Source: Curvibacter sp. PAE-UM (GTDB lineage Bacteria; Pseudomonadota; Gammaproteobacteria; Burkholderiales; Burkholderiaceae_C). Taken from it: DNA of 64,000 nt. Below the pieces are notes generated by a model, which saw nothing but the letters and a program-made list of their open reading frames with translations, did not search any database and was not told the DNA's origin. The position numbers and the translations under genes were made by a program. How positions within the stretch are numbered: position 1 is the stretch's first letter; every line of letters begins with the position of its first letter. Below, piece after piece: positions 31,187 through 40,363 of this stretch. Location of the stretch: the NCBI RefSeq assembly GCF_001432305.1, contig NZ_KQ483358.1, positions 2,658,104 through 2,722,103 on the forward strand. Reading direction: 5' to 3'.

Positions 31187-31459
31187 ATGAGCACCACCGA
31201 CACCCAGACCGAATTCGAACGCGAGATCGCCGGCTTCATCGTCACAGCCCTGAACCTCGAAGTCACCCCCGAACAGATCGCCCCGCTGGACCCGCTGTAC
31301 GGTGACGGCCTGGGCCTGGACTCGATCGACGTGCTGGAGATCGCCCTGGCCGTTTCCAAGCAATACGGCTTCCAGATGCGCTCGGACGACCCGGACAACG
31401 CCAACATTTTCAGCTCCCTGCGCAGCCTGGCCGCGCACATCGCCAGCCACCGCGTCTGA
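31187..31459 (+). CDS. Acyl carrier protein of the aryl-polyene-like cluster
   Basis: A 90-residue acyl carrier protein with the phosphopantetheine site GLDSID (Ser46) and the usual four-helix pattern. The ATG at 31187 gives a family-like length; a longer in-frame start at 31139 would add a Pro-rich extension without support. It is the first gene of a rightward operon of 12 closely spaced genes ending with the FabG-like reductase. Probably carries the starter or growing polyene; the cluster has a second carrier at 45708. Confidence 0.88.
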   Translation: MSTTDTQTEFEREIAGFIVTALNLEVTPEQIAPLDPLYGDGLGLDSIDVLEIALAVSKQYGFQMRSDDPDNANIFSSLRSLAAHIASHRV

Positions 31460-31483
31460 GCCGCTGCGGCCTCGCACCTGTCC

Positions 31484-31999
31484 ATGAAAACAGGACTGTG
31501 GTTCAAGACGGCTCTGGCCCTGCTGCTCCTGCTGGGCTACCCGGCCGCCATGCACTGGCTGCTGACCGCTTCCAGCTGGTCGCACGCCACGCTGGCCTGG
31601 ATCAACCTGGCGCAGACCGTGGGCATGCAGTCGCTGCTGGCCTGGTTCTTCGGCCACACGCTGCGCCCGGGCCGTGAGCCGCTGATCGCCCAGTTCGCCC
31701 GGCGCATCCATGGCGCGGACTACAGCCCGCGCATTGCCCGCTACGCGCGCCAGGCCACCTGGGCCTGGACCTGGTTTTTCATCGCCATGGCCGTGATCCC
31801 GCTGGTCCTGTTCTTCACGGCCTCGTTGACCACCTGGTCCCTTTTCGTCAACGTGCTTTCCATCCCCCTGCTGGGCGGGATGTTCGTGGCCGAATACGCA
31901 GCGCGGCGCTGGTGCCTGCGCGGCATCCCCCACGTCTCCATCCTCCAGAGCTTCACGATGTACCGCGACAAGCGGCGCGCCGCGGGCGACGGCACCTGA
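31484..31999 (+). CDS. Predicted membrane protein of the polyene cluster (COG4648-like)
   Basis: A 171-residue protein with an N-terminal hydrophobic helix (about 5-27), a second (about 40-58) and two further segments (about 95-140), then a basic C-terminal tail. It resembles the small integral membrane protein found beside the first ligase and carriers in aryl polyene clusters (COG4648 in my recollection). Its biochemical function is not known; an anchor or assembly role for the biosynthetic complex is possible. It lies between the carrier protein (24-base gap) and the ligase fusion (10-base gap). Confidence 0.75.
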   Translation: MKTGLWFKTALALLLLLGYPAAMHWLLTASSWSHATLAWINLAQTVGMQSLLAWFFGHTLRPGREPLIAQFARRIHGADYSPRIARYARQATWAWTWFFIAMAVIPLVLFFTASLTTWSLFVNVLSIPLLGGMFVAEYAARRWCLRGIPHVSILQSFTMYRDKRRAAGDGT

Positions 32000-32009
32000 A
32001 CCACCGACC

Positions 32010-34196
32010 ATGCCGGCCCTCATCTCGCACCGCACACCCCAGGCCCTGATGGCCTGGTCCAAGGGTCGTGGCATCACGGCGCTGGACTATCTGGCGGCCG
32101 TGCGCCACATGGCAGCGCGCCTGCCGCAAGACGCCGCCGTGCTCAACCTGTGCAGCAAGCGCCACCACTTTGCCGTGGTGCTGGGCGCCGCCCTGCTGCG
32201 CGGCGTGCCGCTGCTGCTGCCTTCGACCCGCACGCCCGAGATGCTGCAGCGCCTGGGCCAGCGTTACCCCGGCCTGCACGCCGTGGTGGATGCCCCCGGC
32301 GACAGCGGCGGCCTGCCGCAGATCGTCTACGAACGCGGCCCCATTCCCGCCGCCGACGCGCCCTTCGACGTACCCGAGATCGACGGGGAGCAGATCGCCG
32401 CCTACGTCTTCACCTCGGGCTCCACCGGCGAGCCCATGCCGCACGCCAAACACTGGGGACCGCTGGTGCAGAACGCCCAGGGCGCTGGCCGCCGGGTGCG
32501 CGAGTGGCTGGGCACGGATCGGCCTTTCACGGTCACCGGCACCGTGCCGCCCCAGCACATGTACGGCTTCGAATCCACGGTGCTGCTGCCCCTGCTCAAC
32601 GAGGGCGTGATCGACGCCAGCCATCCTTTCTACCCGGCCGATATCGCGGCCGCGCTGCAAGACACGCCTGGCCCGCGTGTGCTGGTCAGCACGCCCTTCC
32701 ATCTGCGCACCCTGGTCGAAGCGCAGCTCCCCGTGCCCCCACTGTCCCTGCTGCTGAGTGCCACCGCGCCGCTGGCACCACAGCTGGCACGCCAGGCCGA
32801 GGAAACGCTGGGTGCCCCGCTGCTTGAAATCTACGGCAGCACCGAAACCGGCCAGATCGCCGCGCGCCGTTGCGCGGCCGGCGATCTGTGGCAGACCTTC
32901 GACGGCATCGAAGTTCAGGCCGAGCCGGTCGTGGATGGCGAGCCACGCTTCAGCGCCCATGGCGGCCACGTGGAAGGCGTGGTGCCGTTGAGCGACGTGC
33001 TGGAGCTGCAGTCCCCCACCCGCTTCGCCCTGCTGGGCCGCCACGCCGACATGGTCAACATCGCCGGCAAGCGCACCTCGCTGGCCTACCTGAACCACCA
33101 GATCAACAGCATCCCGGGTGTGGTGGATGCCGCCCTCTACTGGCCGCAGGACGCCGCCCAGGACGCGCAGGGCCGCATCCAGCGCCCGGTCGCTTTCGTG
33201 GTGGCACCCACGCTGAACGAGGCCGAACTGCAGCACGCCATGCGCGAGCGCATCGACCCGGCCTTCCTGCCGCGCCCCATCCATTTCCTGCCGGCCTTGC
33301 CGCGCAACGCCACCGGCAAGCTGCCCCAGCAGGTCCTGGCCGAACTGGCGCGACAAGCAACACAGGAGCGCAGCGCCGCTCACGCCACGACCGCCATGGC
33401 CCCGCCCGGCCAGACCGCCCGCTGGAAACCGGCGCCTTTCGTCCAGGTCTCCCTGGGCGTGCACGCCTTGGCCGGTGTCGGCCTGCTCACACCCGCCTGG
33501 CCCCTGAGCCTGGGTGCGCTGGCGGCGAACCATGCGCTGATCGCGGCCACCGGCCTGTGGCCGCGCAGCCATTGGCTGGGACCCAACCTGACGCATCTGC
33601 CGCGCCAGCGCCCTGAAGTTGCGATCACCATTGACGACGGCCCGGACCCGCAGGTCACGCCCGCCGTGCTGGACCTGCTCGATACGCTGCAGGCCAAGGC
33701 CACCTTCTTCTGCATCGGCGAACACGTGCAGCGGCATCCGGAACTGGCGCGCGAGATCGTGCGGCGTGGCCATGCCCTGGGCAACCACAGTCAGCGGCAC
33801 AGGCACCATTTTTCCGTCATGGGGCCGGGCCAGTTGCGTCGTGAAATCAGCACCGCACAAGCCACCCTGGAAGACGTGACCGGTCAACGCCCGCAGTTTT
33901 TCCGTGCGCCGGCCGGCCTGCGCAATATCTTCCTCGACCCCGTGCTGCACGAGCTCGGCCTGCAACTTGCCAGCTGGACACGGCGCGGCTTCGACACCCG
34001 CACGGGGGATGCGGCCCTGGTGCTGCAACGCCTCACCCGCAACCTGGGTGCCGGTGACATCCTGCTGCTGCACGACCACCATGCTGCCCTCGGCCCCGCG
34101 GGCCGGCCCGTGCTGCTGGACGTGCTGCCCCCGCTGATGGCCGCCCTGCGCGCGCAGGGCCTGCAGCCTGTGCGGCTGGAACCCCATCGTCTCTGA
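32010..34196 (+). CDS. Fusion: acyl-activating AMP ligase + membrane hairpin + NodB-type deacetylase
   Basis: A 728-residue three-part protein. Residues 1-450 form an ANL-superfamily ligase with TSGSTG (135-140), YGSTE (275-279), a GRHAD hinge region and the C-terminal catalytic lysine (Lys437 in NATGK). Residues 475-518 contain two hydrophobic segments. Residues 535-728 form a polysaccharide deacetylase with all NodB metal and catalytic motifs: TIDDGPD (540-546), HSQRH (593-597), RAPAG (632-636) and LLLHDH (685-690). The ligase corresponds to the aromatic or acyl starter-activating enzyme of aryl polyene clusters. The fused deacetylase is unexpected and may act on an amino sugar of the lipid. 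Both domains appear intact and there is no frameshift. Confidence 0.88.
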   Translation: MPALISHRTPQALMAWSKGRGITALDYLAAVRHMAARLPQDAAVLNLCSKRHHFAVVLGAALLRGVPLLLPSTRTPEMLQRLGQRYPGLHAVVDAPGDSGGLPQIVYERGPIPAADAPFDVPEIDGEQIAAYVFTSGSTGEPMPHAKHWGPLVQNAQGAGRRVREWLGTDRPFTVTGTVPPQHMYGFESTVLLPLLNEGVIDASHPFYPADIAAALQDTPGPRVLVSTPFHLRTLVEAQLPVPPLSLLLSATAPLAPQLARQAEETLGAPLLEIYGSTETGQIAARRCAAGDLWQTFDGIEVQAEPVVDGEPRFSAHGGHVEGVVPLSDVLELQSPTRFALLGRHADMVNIAGKRTSLAYLNHQINSIPGVVDAALYWPQDAAQDAQGRIQRPVAFVVAPTLNEAELQHAMRERIDPAFLPRPIHFLPALPRNATGKLPQQVLAELARQATQERSAAHATTAMAPPGQTARWKPAPFVQVSLGVHALAGVGLLTPAWPLSLGALAANHALIAATGLWPRSHWLGPNLTHLPRQRPEVAITIDDGPDPQVTPAVLDLLDTLQAKATFFCIGEHVQRHPELAREIVRRGHALGNHSQRHRHHFSVMGPGQLRREISTAQATLEDVTGQRPQFFRAPAGLRNIFLDPVLHELGLQLASWTRRGFDTRTGDAALVLQRLTRNLGAGDILLLHDHHAALGPAGRPVLLDVLPPLMAALRAQGLQPVRLEPHRL

Positions 34197-34208
34197 ACCC
34201 CGCCCACC

Positions 34209-34937
34209 ATGTCCCGTACCCCCCGACTGCCGTCCGCGCTGCTGGAACAAGCCACGGCACCCTACCGTCCGCTGGGCAGCTTCGCCTGGCGTTTCGCCCG
34301 CGGAAAACTCGGCGGTGATCCGGCCTTTGCCAACCTGCTGCAACGCGGCCTGATTCCACCCCATGCCCGTGTGCTCGACATCGGCTGTGGCCAGGGCCTG
34401 ATGGCCGCGCTGCTGGGCAGCCTGAGCGGCGCATCACCGGCCGAGCGCGCCTGGCCCGCGGGCTGGGCGCCGCCGCCCGCCGGCGCGCAGGTGCACGGCA
34501 TCGAGCTCATGCCGCGCGACGTGGAACGCGCGCGGCAGGCACTGGCCCACCTGGGCAATCGCGCCCGTTTCACGCTGGGCAATATGTGCACGACCGAGTT
34601 CACCCCGGCCGATGCCGTGGTCATCCTCGACGTGCTGCACTATGTGGACTACGCCGCCCAGGACGACGTGCTGCGCCGCGTGAAGGCCGCCCTGGCACCC
34701 GGCGGCGTGCTGCTGCTGCGCGTGGGCGACGCCGCCGCCGGCCTGCCCTTCAAGATCAGCAACTGGGTCGATGCCATGGTTCTCCTGGCGCGTGGCCACG
34801 GCATCGCGCGCCTGTACTGCCGCCCCCTGGCCGAATGGCAGGCCCAACTGCAGGCCTTGGGTTTTGCCGTGGAGACCCTCCCCATGCATGCCGGCACGCC
34901 CTTTGCCAACATCCTGCTGGTGGCTCGCCGCACATGA
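34209..34937 (+). CDS. Class I SAM-dependent methyltransferase
   Basis: A 242-residue Rossmann-fold methyltransferase with the SAM-binding motif VLDIGCGQG (residues 55-63), an acidic motif II (GIELM) and the post-I segment VVILDVLHYV. An insertion rich in Ala, Pro and Gly (about 70-90) sits between motif I and II. In this cluster it could methylate the aryl head group, as some aryl polyenes carry methyl or methoxy groups, but the substrate is not determinable. It is 12 bases after the fusion gene and overlaps the next gene by ATGA. Confidence 0.82.
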   Translation: MSRTPRLPSALLEQATAPYRPLGSFAWRFARGKLGGDPAFANLLQRGLIPPHARVLDIGCGQGLMAALLGSLSGASPAERAWPAGWAPPPAGAQVHGIELMPRDVERARQALAHLGNRARFTLGNMCTTEFTPADAVVILDVLHYVDYAAQDDVLRRVKAALAPGGVLLLRVGDAAAGLPFKISNWVDAMVLLARGHGIARLYCRPLAEWQAQLQALGFAVETLPMHAGTPFANILLVARRT

Positions 34938-35233
34938 ACACCCTGCCCCTGTCCATCGCGCCAGACCACCCCGCCTACGCCGGCCACTTCCCCGGCCAAC
35001 CCATCCTGCCGGGGGTGGTCCTGCTCGACCGGGCCCAGCGCGCCGTGGAGCAGGCTTGCGGCATCGTCATCGGCGGCATCGCCATGGCCAAGTTCCTCAG
35101 CCCCTGCCAACCGGGTGATGCGCTGGTGCTGGACTTTGAAGCGAGCGATGCTGCGGTGCGCTTCGAGATCCGCAGCGGCGAACGGCGCATCGCCAGCGGG
35201 CGCTTCACGGTGGCCACGGCCAGCCAGGCATGA
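34934..35233 (+). CDS. Small hotdog 3-hydroxyacyl-ACP dehydratase (ApeI-like)
   Basis: A 99-residue hotdog-fold protein with the FabA/FabZ-like signature HPAYAGHFPGQPILPGVVLLD near residues 12-32. The short length matches the ApeI-type dehydratase subunit that works with a partner. It overlaps the methyltransferase (ATGA at 34934-34937) and the acyltransferase (ATGA at 35230-35233), giving strong evidence for the start and for coupling. It probably dehydrates 3-hydroxyacyl-ACP to build the conjugated polyene. Confidence 0.85.
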   Translation: MNTLPLSIAPDHPAYAGHFPGQPILPGVVLLDRAQRAVEQACGIVIGGIAMAKFLSPCQPGDALVLDFEASDAAVRFEIRSGERRIASGRFTVATASQA

Positions 35234-36177
35234 CACCCCAGCAGCCCCCTGGTCACGGACATGGCACTGAGACGCCGGCCTGGCTGCAGCGCAAGGAGCG
35301 CGGCAGCCTCGCCATGCTGCGCTTCATGACCTGGCTGTCGCTGGCGCTGGGGCGCCGCCTGACCCGTCCCATCGTCTATGGCATCGCGCTCTATTTCCTG
35401 CTGGCCGTGCCCGCCGCGCGCGCGGCCTCGCGCGGCTACCTGCAGCGTGTCCTGGGCCGACCCGCCAGCTGGCGCGACATGTACCGCCACATCCTGGCCT
35501 TTGCCAGCACCATCCATGACCGCGTCTACCTGCTCAACGACCGGCATGAGCTCTTCGACATCCGCGTCTACGGCGAAGAGCTGCTGCCGGCGGCCGAGGA
35601 CGCCTCGGGCGGCCTGCTGATCTTCGGCGCCCACCTGGGCAGCTTCGAGGTGCTGCGTGCACTGGCGCGCAAGAACGCCCGGCACAAGGTCTGCGCCGCG
35701 ATGTACCCGGAGAACGCACGCCTGCTCAACAGCATGCTGGCCCGGGTCAACGCCCAGGTCGTGCTGGACATCATTCCCCTGGGCCGGCTCGACGCCATCT
35801 TCACGCTCAACGAACGGGTCCAGGCTGGCGCCTGGGTCGCCCTGCTGGCCGATCGCGCCGTGGGGCCGGGCACGCACCTGCAGGTGCCCCTGTTGGGCGA
35901 GCCGGCCCCCTTCCCGCTGGGGCCGTTCCGGCTGGCCGCCATCGTGCGCCGCCCGGTGTATTTCATGACCGGCCTGTACCGCGGCGGCAACCGTTACGAC
36001 ATCCATTTCGAGCGCCTGGCCGATTTCAGCGGGACCTCTGCAGCCCAGCGCGACAGCGTCATGCGCACGGCCATCGAGCGTTATGCCCAACTGATCGAAC
36101 AGCATTGCCGCCAGGCACCGTATAACTGGTTCAATTTTTATGACTTCTGGAAAGAGACTTCCCGTGCGTCCCGCTGA
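35230..36177 (+). CDS. LpxL/HtrB-like acyltransferase
   Basis: A 315-residue membrane-associated acyltransferase of the lipid A lauroyl-transferase type. A hydrophobic segment near residues 48-66 is followed by the HxxxxE catalytic motif GAHLGSFE (His135, Glu140) and a later DRAVGPG segment. In this cluster it probably transfers an acyl or polyenoyl chain onto a lipid or sugar acceptor. Tight overlaps with neighbours on both sides place it firmly in the operon. Confidence 0.87.
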   Translation: MTPQQPPGHGHGTETPAWLQRKERGSLAMLRFMTWLSLALGRRLTRPIVYGIALYFLLAVPAARAASRGYLQRVLGRPASWRDMYRHILAFASTIHDRVYLLNDRHELFDIRVYGEELLPAAEDASGGLLIFGAHLGSFEVLRALARKNARHKVCAAMYPENARLLNSMLARVNAQVVLDIIPLGRLDAIFTLNERVQAGAWVALLADRAVGPGTHLQVPLLGEPAPFPLGPFRLAAIVRRPVYFMTGLYRGGNRYDIHFERLADFSGTSAAQRDSVMRTAIERYAQLIEQHCRQAPYNWFNFYDFWKETSRASR

Positions 36178-36763
36178 CACCCACCTGCGTCGTGGCCTGC
36201 TAGCGCTGCTCGGTGCCATGCTGCTGGCCGGCACCTCCGTTGGCCAGGCTGCGGAATGGCAGGTGGGCGAGCTGATGCAGCTGCTGGCCCAGACGAAAAG
36301 CGGCCAGGCCCGTTTCGTCGAGCGCAAGTACATCGCCATGCTGGACAAGCCGGTCGAATCCTCGGGCGAGCTGTCCTTCTCGGCGCCGGACCGCATGGAG
36401 ATGCGCACGCTCAAGCCGAAAAAGCAGTCCATGCTGCTGGACGGCAACCGCCTCACCCTGGAGCAGGATGGCCGCCAGAAGACCGTGAGCCTGCAGTCCT
36501 ACCCGGAAGTGGCGGCCTTCGTCGAAGGCATACGCGGCACCCTGGCCGGCGACCGCCAGGCCCTGGAAAAAGTCTACAAGGTGCACCTGATCGGCACCCC
36601 GGTCCGCTGGCAACTCATGCTGGTGCCGCGCGAGCCCGCGATGAACCGCATCATCAGCCGCATCCGCATCGGGGGCAGCCAGGGCGAGGTGACGCAGGTG
36701 GCCTATGACCATGCCGATGGCGACCGCTCCGAAATGCAGATCACCCCGGTGACCCGGCCATGA
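36164..36763 (+). CDS. LolA-like periplasmic lipid/lipoprotein carrier
   Basis: A 199-residue periplasmic protein with a signal peptide (RR followed by a hydrophobic stretch; cleavage probably after GQA) and a LolA-type beta fold recognised from QARFVERKYIAMLDKPVESSG and LSFSAPDRMEMRTLKPKK. I chose GTG 36164, preceded by GGAAAGAG, over an ATG at 36140 that lacks a ribosome-binding site. It overlaps the acyltransferase and the MMPL exporter (ATGA). Probably ferries the finished lipid across the periplasm rather than lipoproteins, by inference from the cluster. Confidence 0.83.
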   Translation: MRPADTHLRRGLLALLGAMLLAGTSVGQAAEWQVGELMQLLAQTKSGQARFVERKYIAMLDKPVESSGELSFSAPDRMEMRTLKPKKQSMLLDGNRLTLEQDGRQKTVSLQSYPEVAAFVEGIRGTLAGDRQALEKVYKVHLIGTPVRWQLMLVPREPAMNRIISRIRIGGSQGEVTQVAYDHADGDRSEMQITPVTRP

Positions 36764-39135
36764 AGCACCTGCGCGCCCACCTGCCCATCGTGCTCTGGCT
36801 GGCCGCCCTGCTGGCCTGCGTGGCCGTGATCGCCCGCACGACCTTCGTGGCCGACCTCTCGGCCTTCATGCCGCGTGCACCCAGCGAACGCCAGCAGATG
36901 CTGATGGACCAGTTCAAGGACGGCATCATCGCGCGCCTGATCGTGGTCGGCATCGAAGGCGGCGACGCCGCCGAGCGGGCGCGGCTCTCGAAGGCGCTCT
37001 CCGCGGCGCTGCGCCAGCAGGTCGAGTTCATCGGCGTGCAGAACGGCAGCGCCACGGACCTGGCGCTGGACCGTGCCTACGTCTTCGACAACCGCTACCT
37101 GCTCAGCCCCGCCGTGGACGCGCAACGCTACACGGAAGAAGGCCTGCGGCGCGCCATCGGATCCACGGTGGATGACCTGTCCGGCAGTGCCGGCATGCTG
37201 CTCAAGCAGTTGTTGCCGCGCGACCCGACCGGTGAGACGCGTGAACTGCTGGGCCAGTTCGAAGGCAGCTCGCAGCCGCCCAGCACCGAGGGCGTCTGGT
37301 CCACGCGCGACGGTGCGCGCGCCCTCCTGCTGCTGCAGACCCGGGCCGAAGGTTCGGACATCGATGCACAGGCCCGCACGCTCGAGACGGTGCGCAGCGC
37401 CTTTGCCGCCATCCCCGACCGCCAGGCCGACACCCGCCTGCTGATGACGGGCACCAGTGTCTTCTCGGTCTCGTCGCGGGCCCTGATCGAAAGCGAAGTC
37501 CACCGGCTTGCCGCCGCCAGCCTGGTACTGGTCGTCGCCCTGCTGCTGCTGGTCTACCGCTCTTCGCTGCTGCTGGGCCTGAGCCTGCTGCCCATGCTCA
37601 CCGGCACGCTGGCCGGCATCACGGCGGTGAGCCTGGGTTTCGGGCAGGTGCATGGCATCACGCTGGGCTTTGGCACCACGATGATCGGCGAGGCCGTCGA
37701 CTACGCCATCTACCTCTTCGTCCAGCGCCCGGGCCCCGGCGCAGCGCGGCTCTTCTGGCGCACGCTCTGGCTGGGCCTGCTGACCTCGGTAGCGGGATTC
37801 CTGGCCCTGCTGGGTTCGGGCTTCCCGGGCCTGGCGCAATTGGGGCTCTACTCCACGGTCGGTCTGGTGGCCGCCGTGCTGGTCACACGCTACGTCCTGC
37901 CCCGACTCATGCCTCAGCATCTGCCGGCGCCTGACCTGCCGCGCACCGGCGAACTGCTACTGAGACTGATGCGCCAGGCACCGCGGCTGCGCTGGCTACT
38001 GCTGGTGCTGATGCTGGGCATGCTGGTGGTGGTCGGCCTGCATGCGGACCGCATCTGGAACCGCAGCATCTCCGCCCTCAACCCGGTGACCCAGGCCGAT
38101 CAGCAGTTGCACGAGGAGCTGCGCCGCGACCTGGGGGCCTCGGATCTGCGCTACCTGGCCGTGCTGACGGCGGCGGATCCCGAGCAGGCCCTGCAGCAGG
38201 CCGAGCGCGCCGGCAGCGTGCTGCAGGGCCTGAGCCGTGCCGGCATGCTCGCAGGCTTCAGCTCCCCGAGCCAGGTCCTGCCGAGCCTGGCCAGCCAGCA
38301 GGCCCGTCAGGCCGCGCTGCCGGAACCTGCGCAGTTACGCCAGCGCCTGAATGCGGCACTGGCCGGCCTGCCCCTGCGCCCCGAGCGCCTGCAAGGCTTT
38401 CTGACGGATGTGGAAAACAGCCGAACCCGTCCCCTGCTGACGCGCCGCGACCTGGACGGCACCGCCTCGGCGCTGCTGTACGACTCCCTGCTGATCCTGC
38501 GGGAACGCGACGTGCTGGTGCTGATGCCCCTGCGCCCGCACATCGTCGATGAGGCGGAGCAGGACATCGACATCGAGCGCATCGATGCGGCACTGAAAGC
38601 CGACGGCATCTCGAACATCACCGTGATCGACCTGCTGGCCGAGACCAGCGCCCTGTTCGACAGCTACCTGCACGAAGCGCTGCTGTTCTCGGGCCTGGGT
38701 TGCCTGGCCATCCTGGCCCTGCTTTTGCTGACGCTGCGCTCCATCACGCGCGCGCTGCGTGTGGCCCTGCCCCTGGCCTGTGCCGTGGTCTGCGTGACCG
38801 GCACCCTGCTGCTGGGCGGGACCTCGCTGACCATCCTGCACCTGGTCGGCCTGCTGCTGGTGGTCGCCATCGGTTCGAACTACGCCCTCTTCTTCGACAA
38901 CGCGAACACTGGCAGCAATGCCCAGGAGCAGCGCCAGACCAGCATTTCCCTGGTGACGGCCAACCTGACCATCGTCGGCAGCTTCGGCATGCTGGCGCTG
39001 TCCAGCGTACCTGTGCTGGCCATCCTGGGCATCACCGTCGGCCTGGGCACGGTGCTGGCGCTGCTGTTCTCGGCCATCCTGGCCCGTCCACAAGCCGGCC
39101 TGCCGCAGGCTGCACCGGTAGAATCGCCCGCCTGA
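36760..39135 (+). CDS. MMPL/RND-type lipid exporter
   Basis: A 791-residue protein of the MMPL (RND superfamily) type with about 12 membrane segments. One N-terminal helix (7-27) is followed by a periplasmic domain of about 210 residues, a five-helix block (about 245-390), a second large loop and a second helix block (about 640-780). A GTTMIGEAVDYAIYLF segment in the first helical block and a VVAIGSNYALFF segment in the second are the RND core motifs. It likely exports the polyene lipid from the inner membrane, with the LolA-like protein downstream of it functionally. Confidence 0.87.
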   Translation: MKHLRAHLPIVLWLAALLACVAVIARTTFVADLSAFMPRAPSERQQMLMDQFKDGIIARLIVVGIEGGDAAERARLSKALSAALRQQVEFIGVQNGSATDLALDRAYVFDNRYLLSPAVDAQRYTEEGLRRAIGSTVDDLSGSAGMLLKQLLPRDPTGETRELLGQFEGSSQPPSTEGVWSTRDGARALLLLQTRAEGSDIDAQARTLETVRSAFAAIPDRQADTRLLMTGTSVFSVSSRALIESEVHRLAAASLVLVVALLLLVYRSSLLLGLSLLPMLTGTLAGITAVSLGFGQVHGITLGFGTTMIGEAVDYAIYLFVQRPGPGAARLFWRTLWLGLLTSVAGFLALLGSGFPGLAQLGLYSTVGLVAAVLVTRYVLPRLMPQHLPAPDLPRTGELLLRLMRQAPRLRWLLLVLMLGMLVVVGLHADRIWNRSISALNPVTQADQQLHEELRRDLGASDLRYLAVLTAADPEQALQQAERAGSVLQGLSRAGMLAGFSSPSQVLPSLASQQARQAALPEPAQLRQRLNAALAGLPLRPERLQGFLTDVENSRTRPLLTRRDLDGTASALLYDSLLILRERDVLVLMPLRPHIVDEAEQDIDIERIDAALKADGISNITVIDLLAETSALFDSYLHEALLFSGLGCLAILALLLLTLRSITRALRVALPLACAVVCVTGTLLLGGTSLTILHLVGLLLVVAIGSNYALFFDNANTGSNAQEQRQTSISLVTANLTIVGSFGMLALSSVPVLAILGITVGLGTVLALLFSAILARPQAGLPQAAPVESPA

Positions 39136-39169
39136 ACCTGGCATAAGCCGCCATCGATCCCATCCCCCC

Positions 39170-40363
39170 ATGTTGCCGCTCCACCTTGCCGCCTACACCA
39201 TGACCAGCGCCCTGGGCGCCGGGCTTGCACCGACGCTCGACGCCCTGCGCGACCAGCGCAGCGGCGTGCGATCCATGCACTGGGAAACCGTCGATCTCGA
39301 CACCTGCATGGGCGCCGTGGACGGACTCGATGCCTACGCGCTGCGCGAGGACCTGCACGCCTTCGATTGCCGCAACAACCGCCTGGCGCAGATGGGCCTG
39401 GAGCAGGACGGTTTCGCGGCTGCCGTGCGCGAGGCCATCACCCGCCATGGCAAGGACCGCGTGGGTGTGTTCCTGGGCACCAGCACCTCGGGCATCCTCA
39501 GCGCCGAACTGGCCTACCGCCACCGCGATCCCGGCACGGGCCAATTCACCGGGAACGTGGACTACCAGCACAGCCACAACAGCTATTCCGTGGGTGATTT
39601 CGTGCGCTCCTACTTCGGCCTGAACGGGCCGGCCTTCGTGGTCTCAACCGCCTGCTCGTCAAGCGCCAAAGTCTTCGGCAATGCCCAGCGCATGATGGCC
39701 TGTGGCCTGATCGATGCGGCCATCGTGGGCGGGGTCGATTCGCTCTGCCTGACCACGCTCTACGGCTTCAACTCGCTGCAACTGGTCTCGAACCGTCCCT
39801 GCCGCCCCTTCGATGCCGGGCGCGACGGCATTTCCATCGGTGAAGCGGCGGCCTTCGTGCTGCTCGAACGCGCCGACACGCCGCCGGCCGGCGCCATCGT
39901 GGTCAGCGGCATAGGCGAATCCAGCGACGCGCACCACATGTCATCCCCCCATCCGCAAGGCCTGGGCGCGCGCCAGGCGATGCAGGCCGCCCTCGACATG
40001 GCGGGCCTGGTGCCCGGACAGATCGGCTACATCAACCTGCACGGCACGGCCACGCCCAGCAACGACGCCTCCGAAGACAAGGCAGTGAGCAGCCTGTTCG
40101 GCACGGGCACCCCCTGCAGTTCCACCAAAGGCCACACCGGGCACACCTTGGGCGCCGCCGGTGGCATCGAGGCCATCATCTGCGCGTTGGCCCTGCAGCA
40201 CGGCCTGGCGCCGGGCGGCTGCGGCACCGAAAAGATCGACGCAGAGCTGACCTCCAACTACCTGCTGGCCAACAGGGAGCTGCCCCTGCAACATGCGCTG
40301 AGCAACTCCTTCGGTTTTGGCGGCAGCAACTGCAGCATGGTGCTGTCGAGGGTCGAGGCATGA
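39170..40363 (+). CDS. Beta-ketoacyl-ACP synthase (ketosynthase) 1
   Basis: A 397-residue FabF/FabB-type condensing enzyme with an intact Cys-His-His triad: Cys162 (STACSSSA), His291 (LHGTAT) and His325 (KGHTGHTLGAAG). It is followed immediately by a shorter KS-like protein, the arrangement of a KS/chain-length-factor pair. This pair probably performs the repeated elongation of the polyene. ATG 39170 starts 34 bases after the exporter, and its stop overlaps the next gene by ATGA. Confidence 0.92.
   Translation: MLPLHLAAYTMTSALGAGLAPTLDALRDQRSGVRSMHWETVDLDTCMGAVDGLDAYALREDLHAFDCRNNRLAQMGLEQDGFAAAVREAITRHGKDRVGVFLGTSTSGILSAELAYRHRDPGTGQFTGNVDYQHSHNSYSVGDFVRSYFGLNGPAFVVSTACSSSAKVFGNAQRMMACGLIDAAIVGGVDSLCLTTLYGFNSLQLVSNRPCRPFDAGRDGISIGEAAAFVLLERADTPPAGAIVVSGIGESSDAHHMSSPHPQGLGARQAMQAALDMAGLVPGQIGYINLHGTATPSNDASEDKAVSSLFGTGTPCSSTKGHTGHTLGAAGGIEAIICALALQHGLAPGGCGTEKIDAELTSNYLLANRELPLQHALSNSFGFGGSNCSMVLSRVEA

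Noticed and set aside
31953..34364. An 803-residue minus-strand frame opposite the ligase-deacetylase fusion.
   Set aside because: The forward frame has complete enzyme motifs on both halves; this is its antisense shadow.
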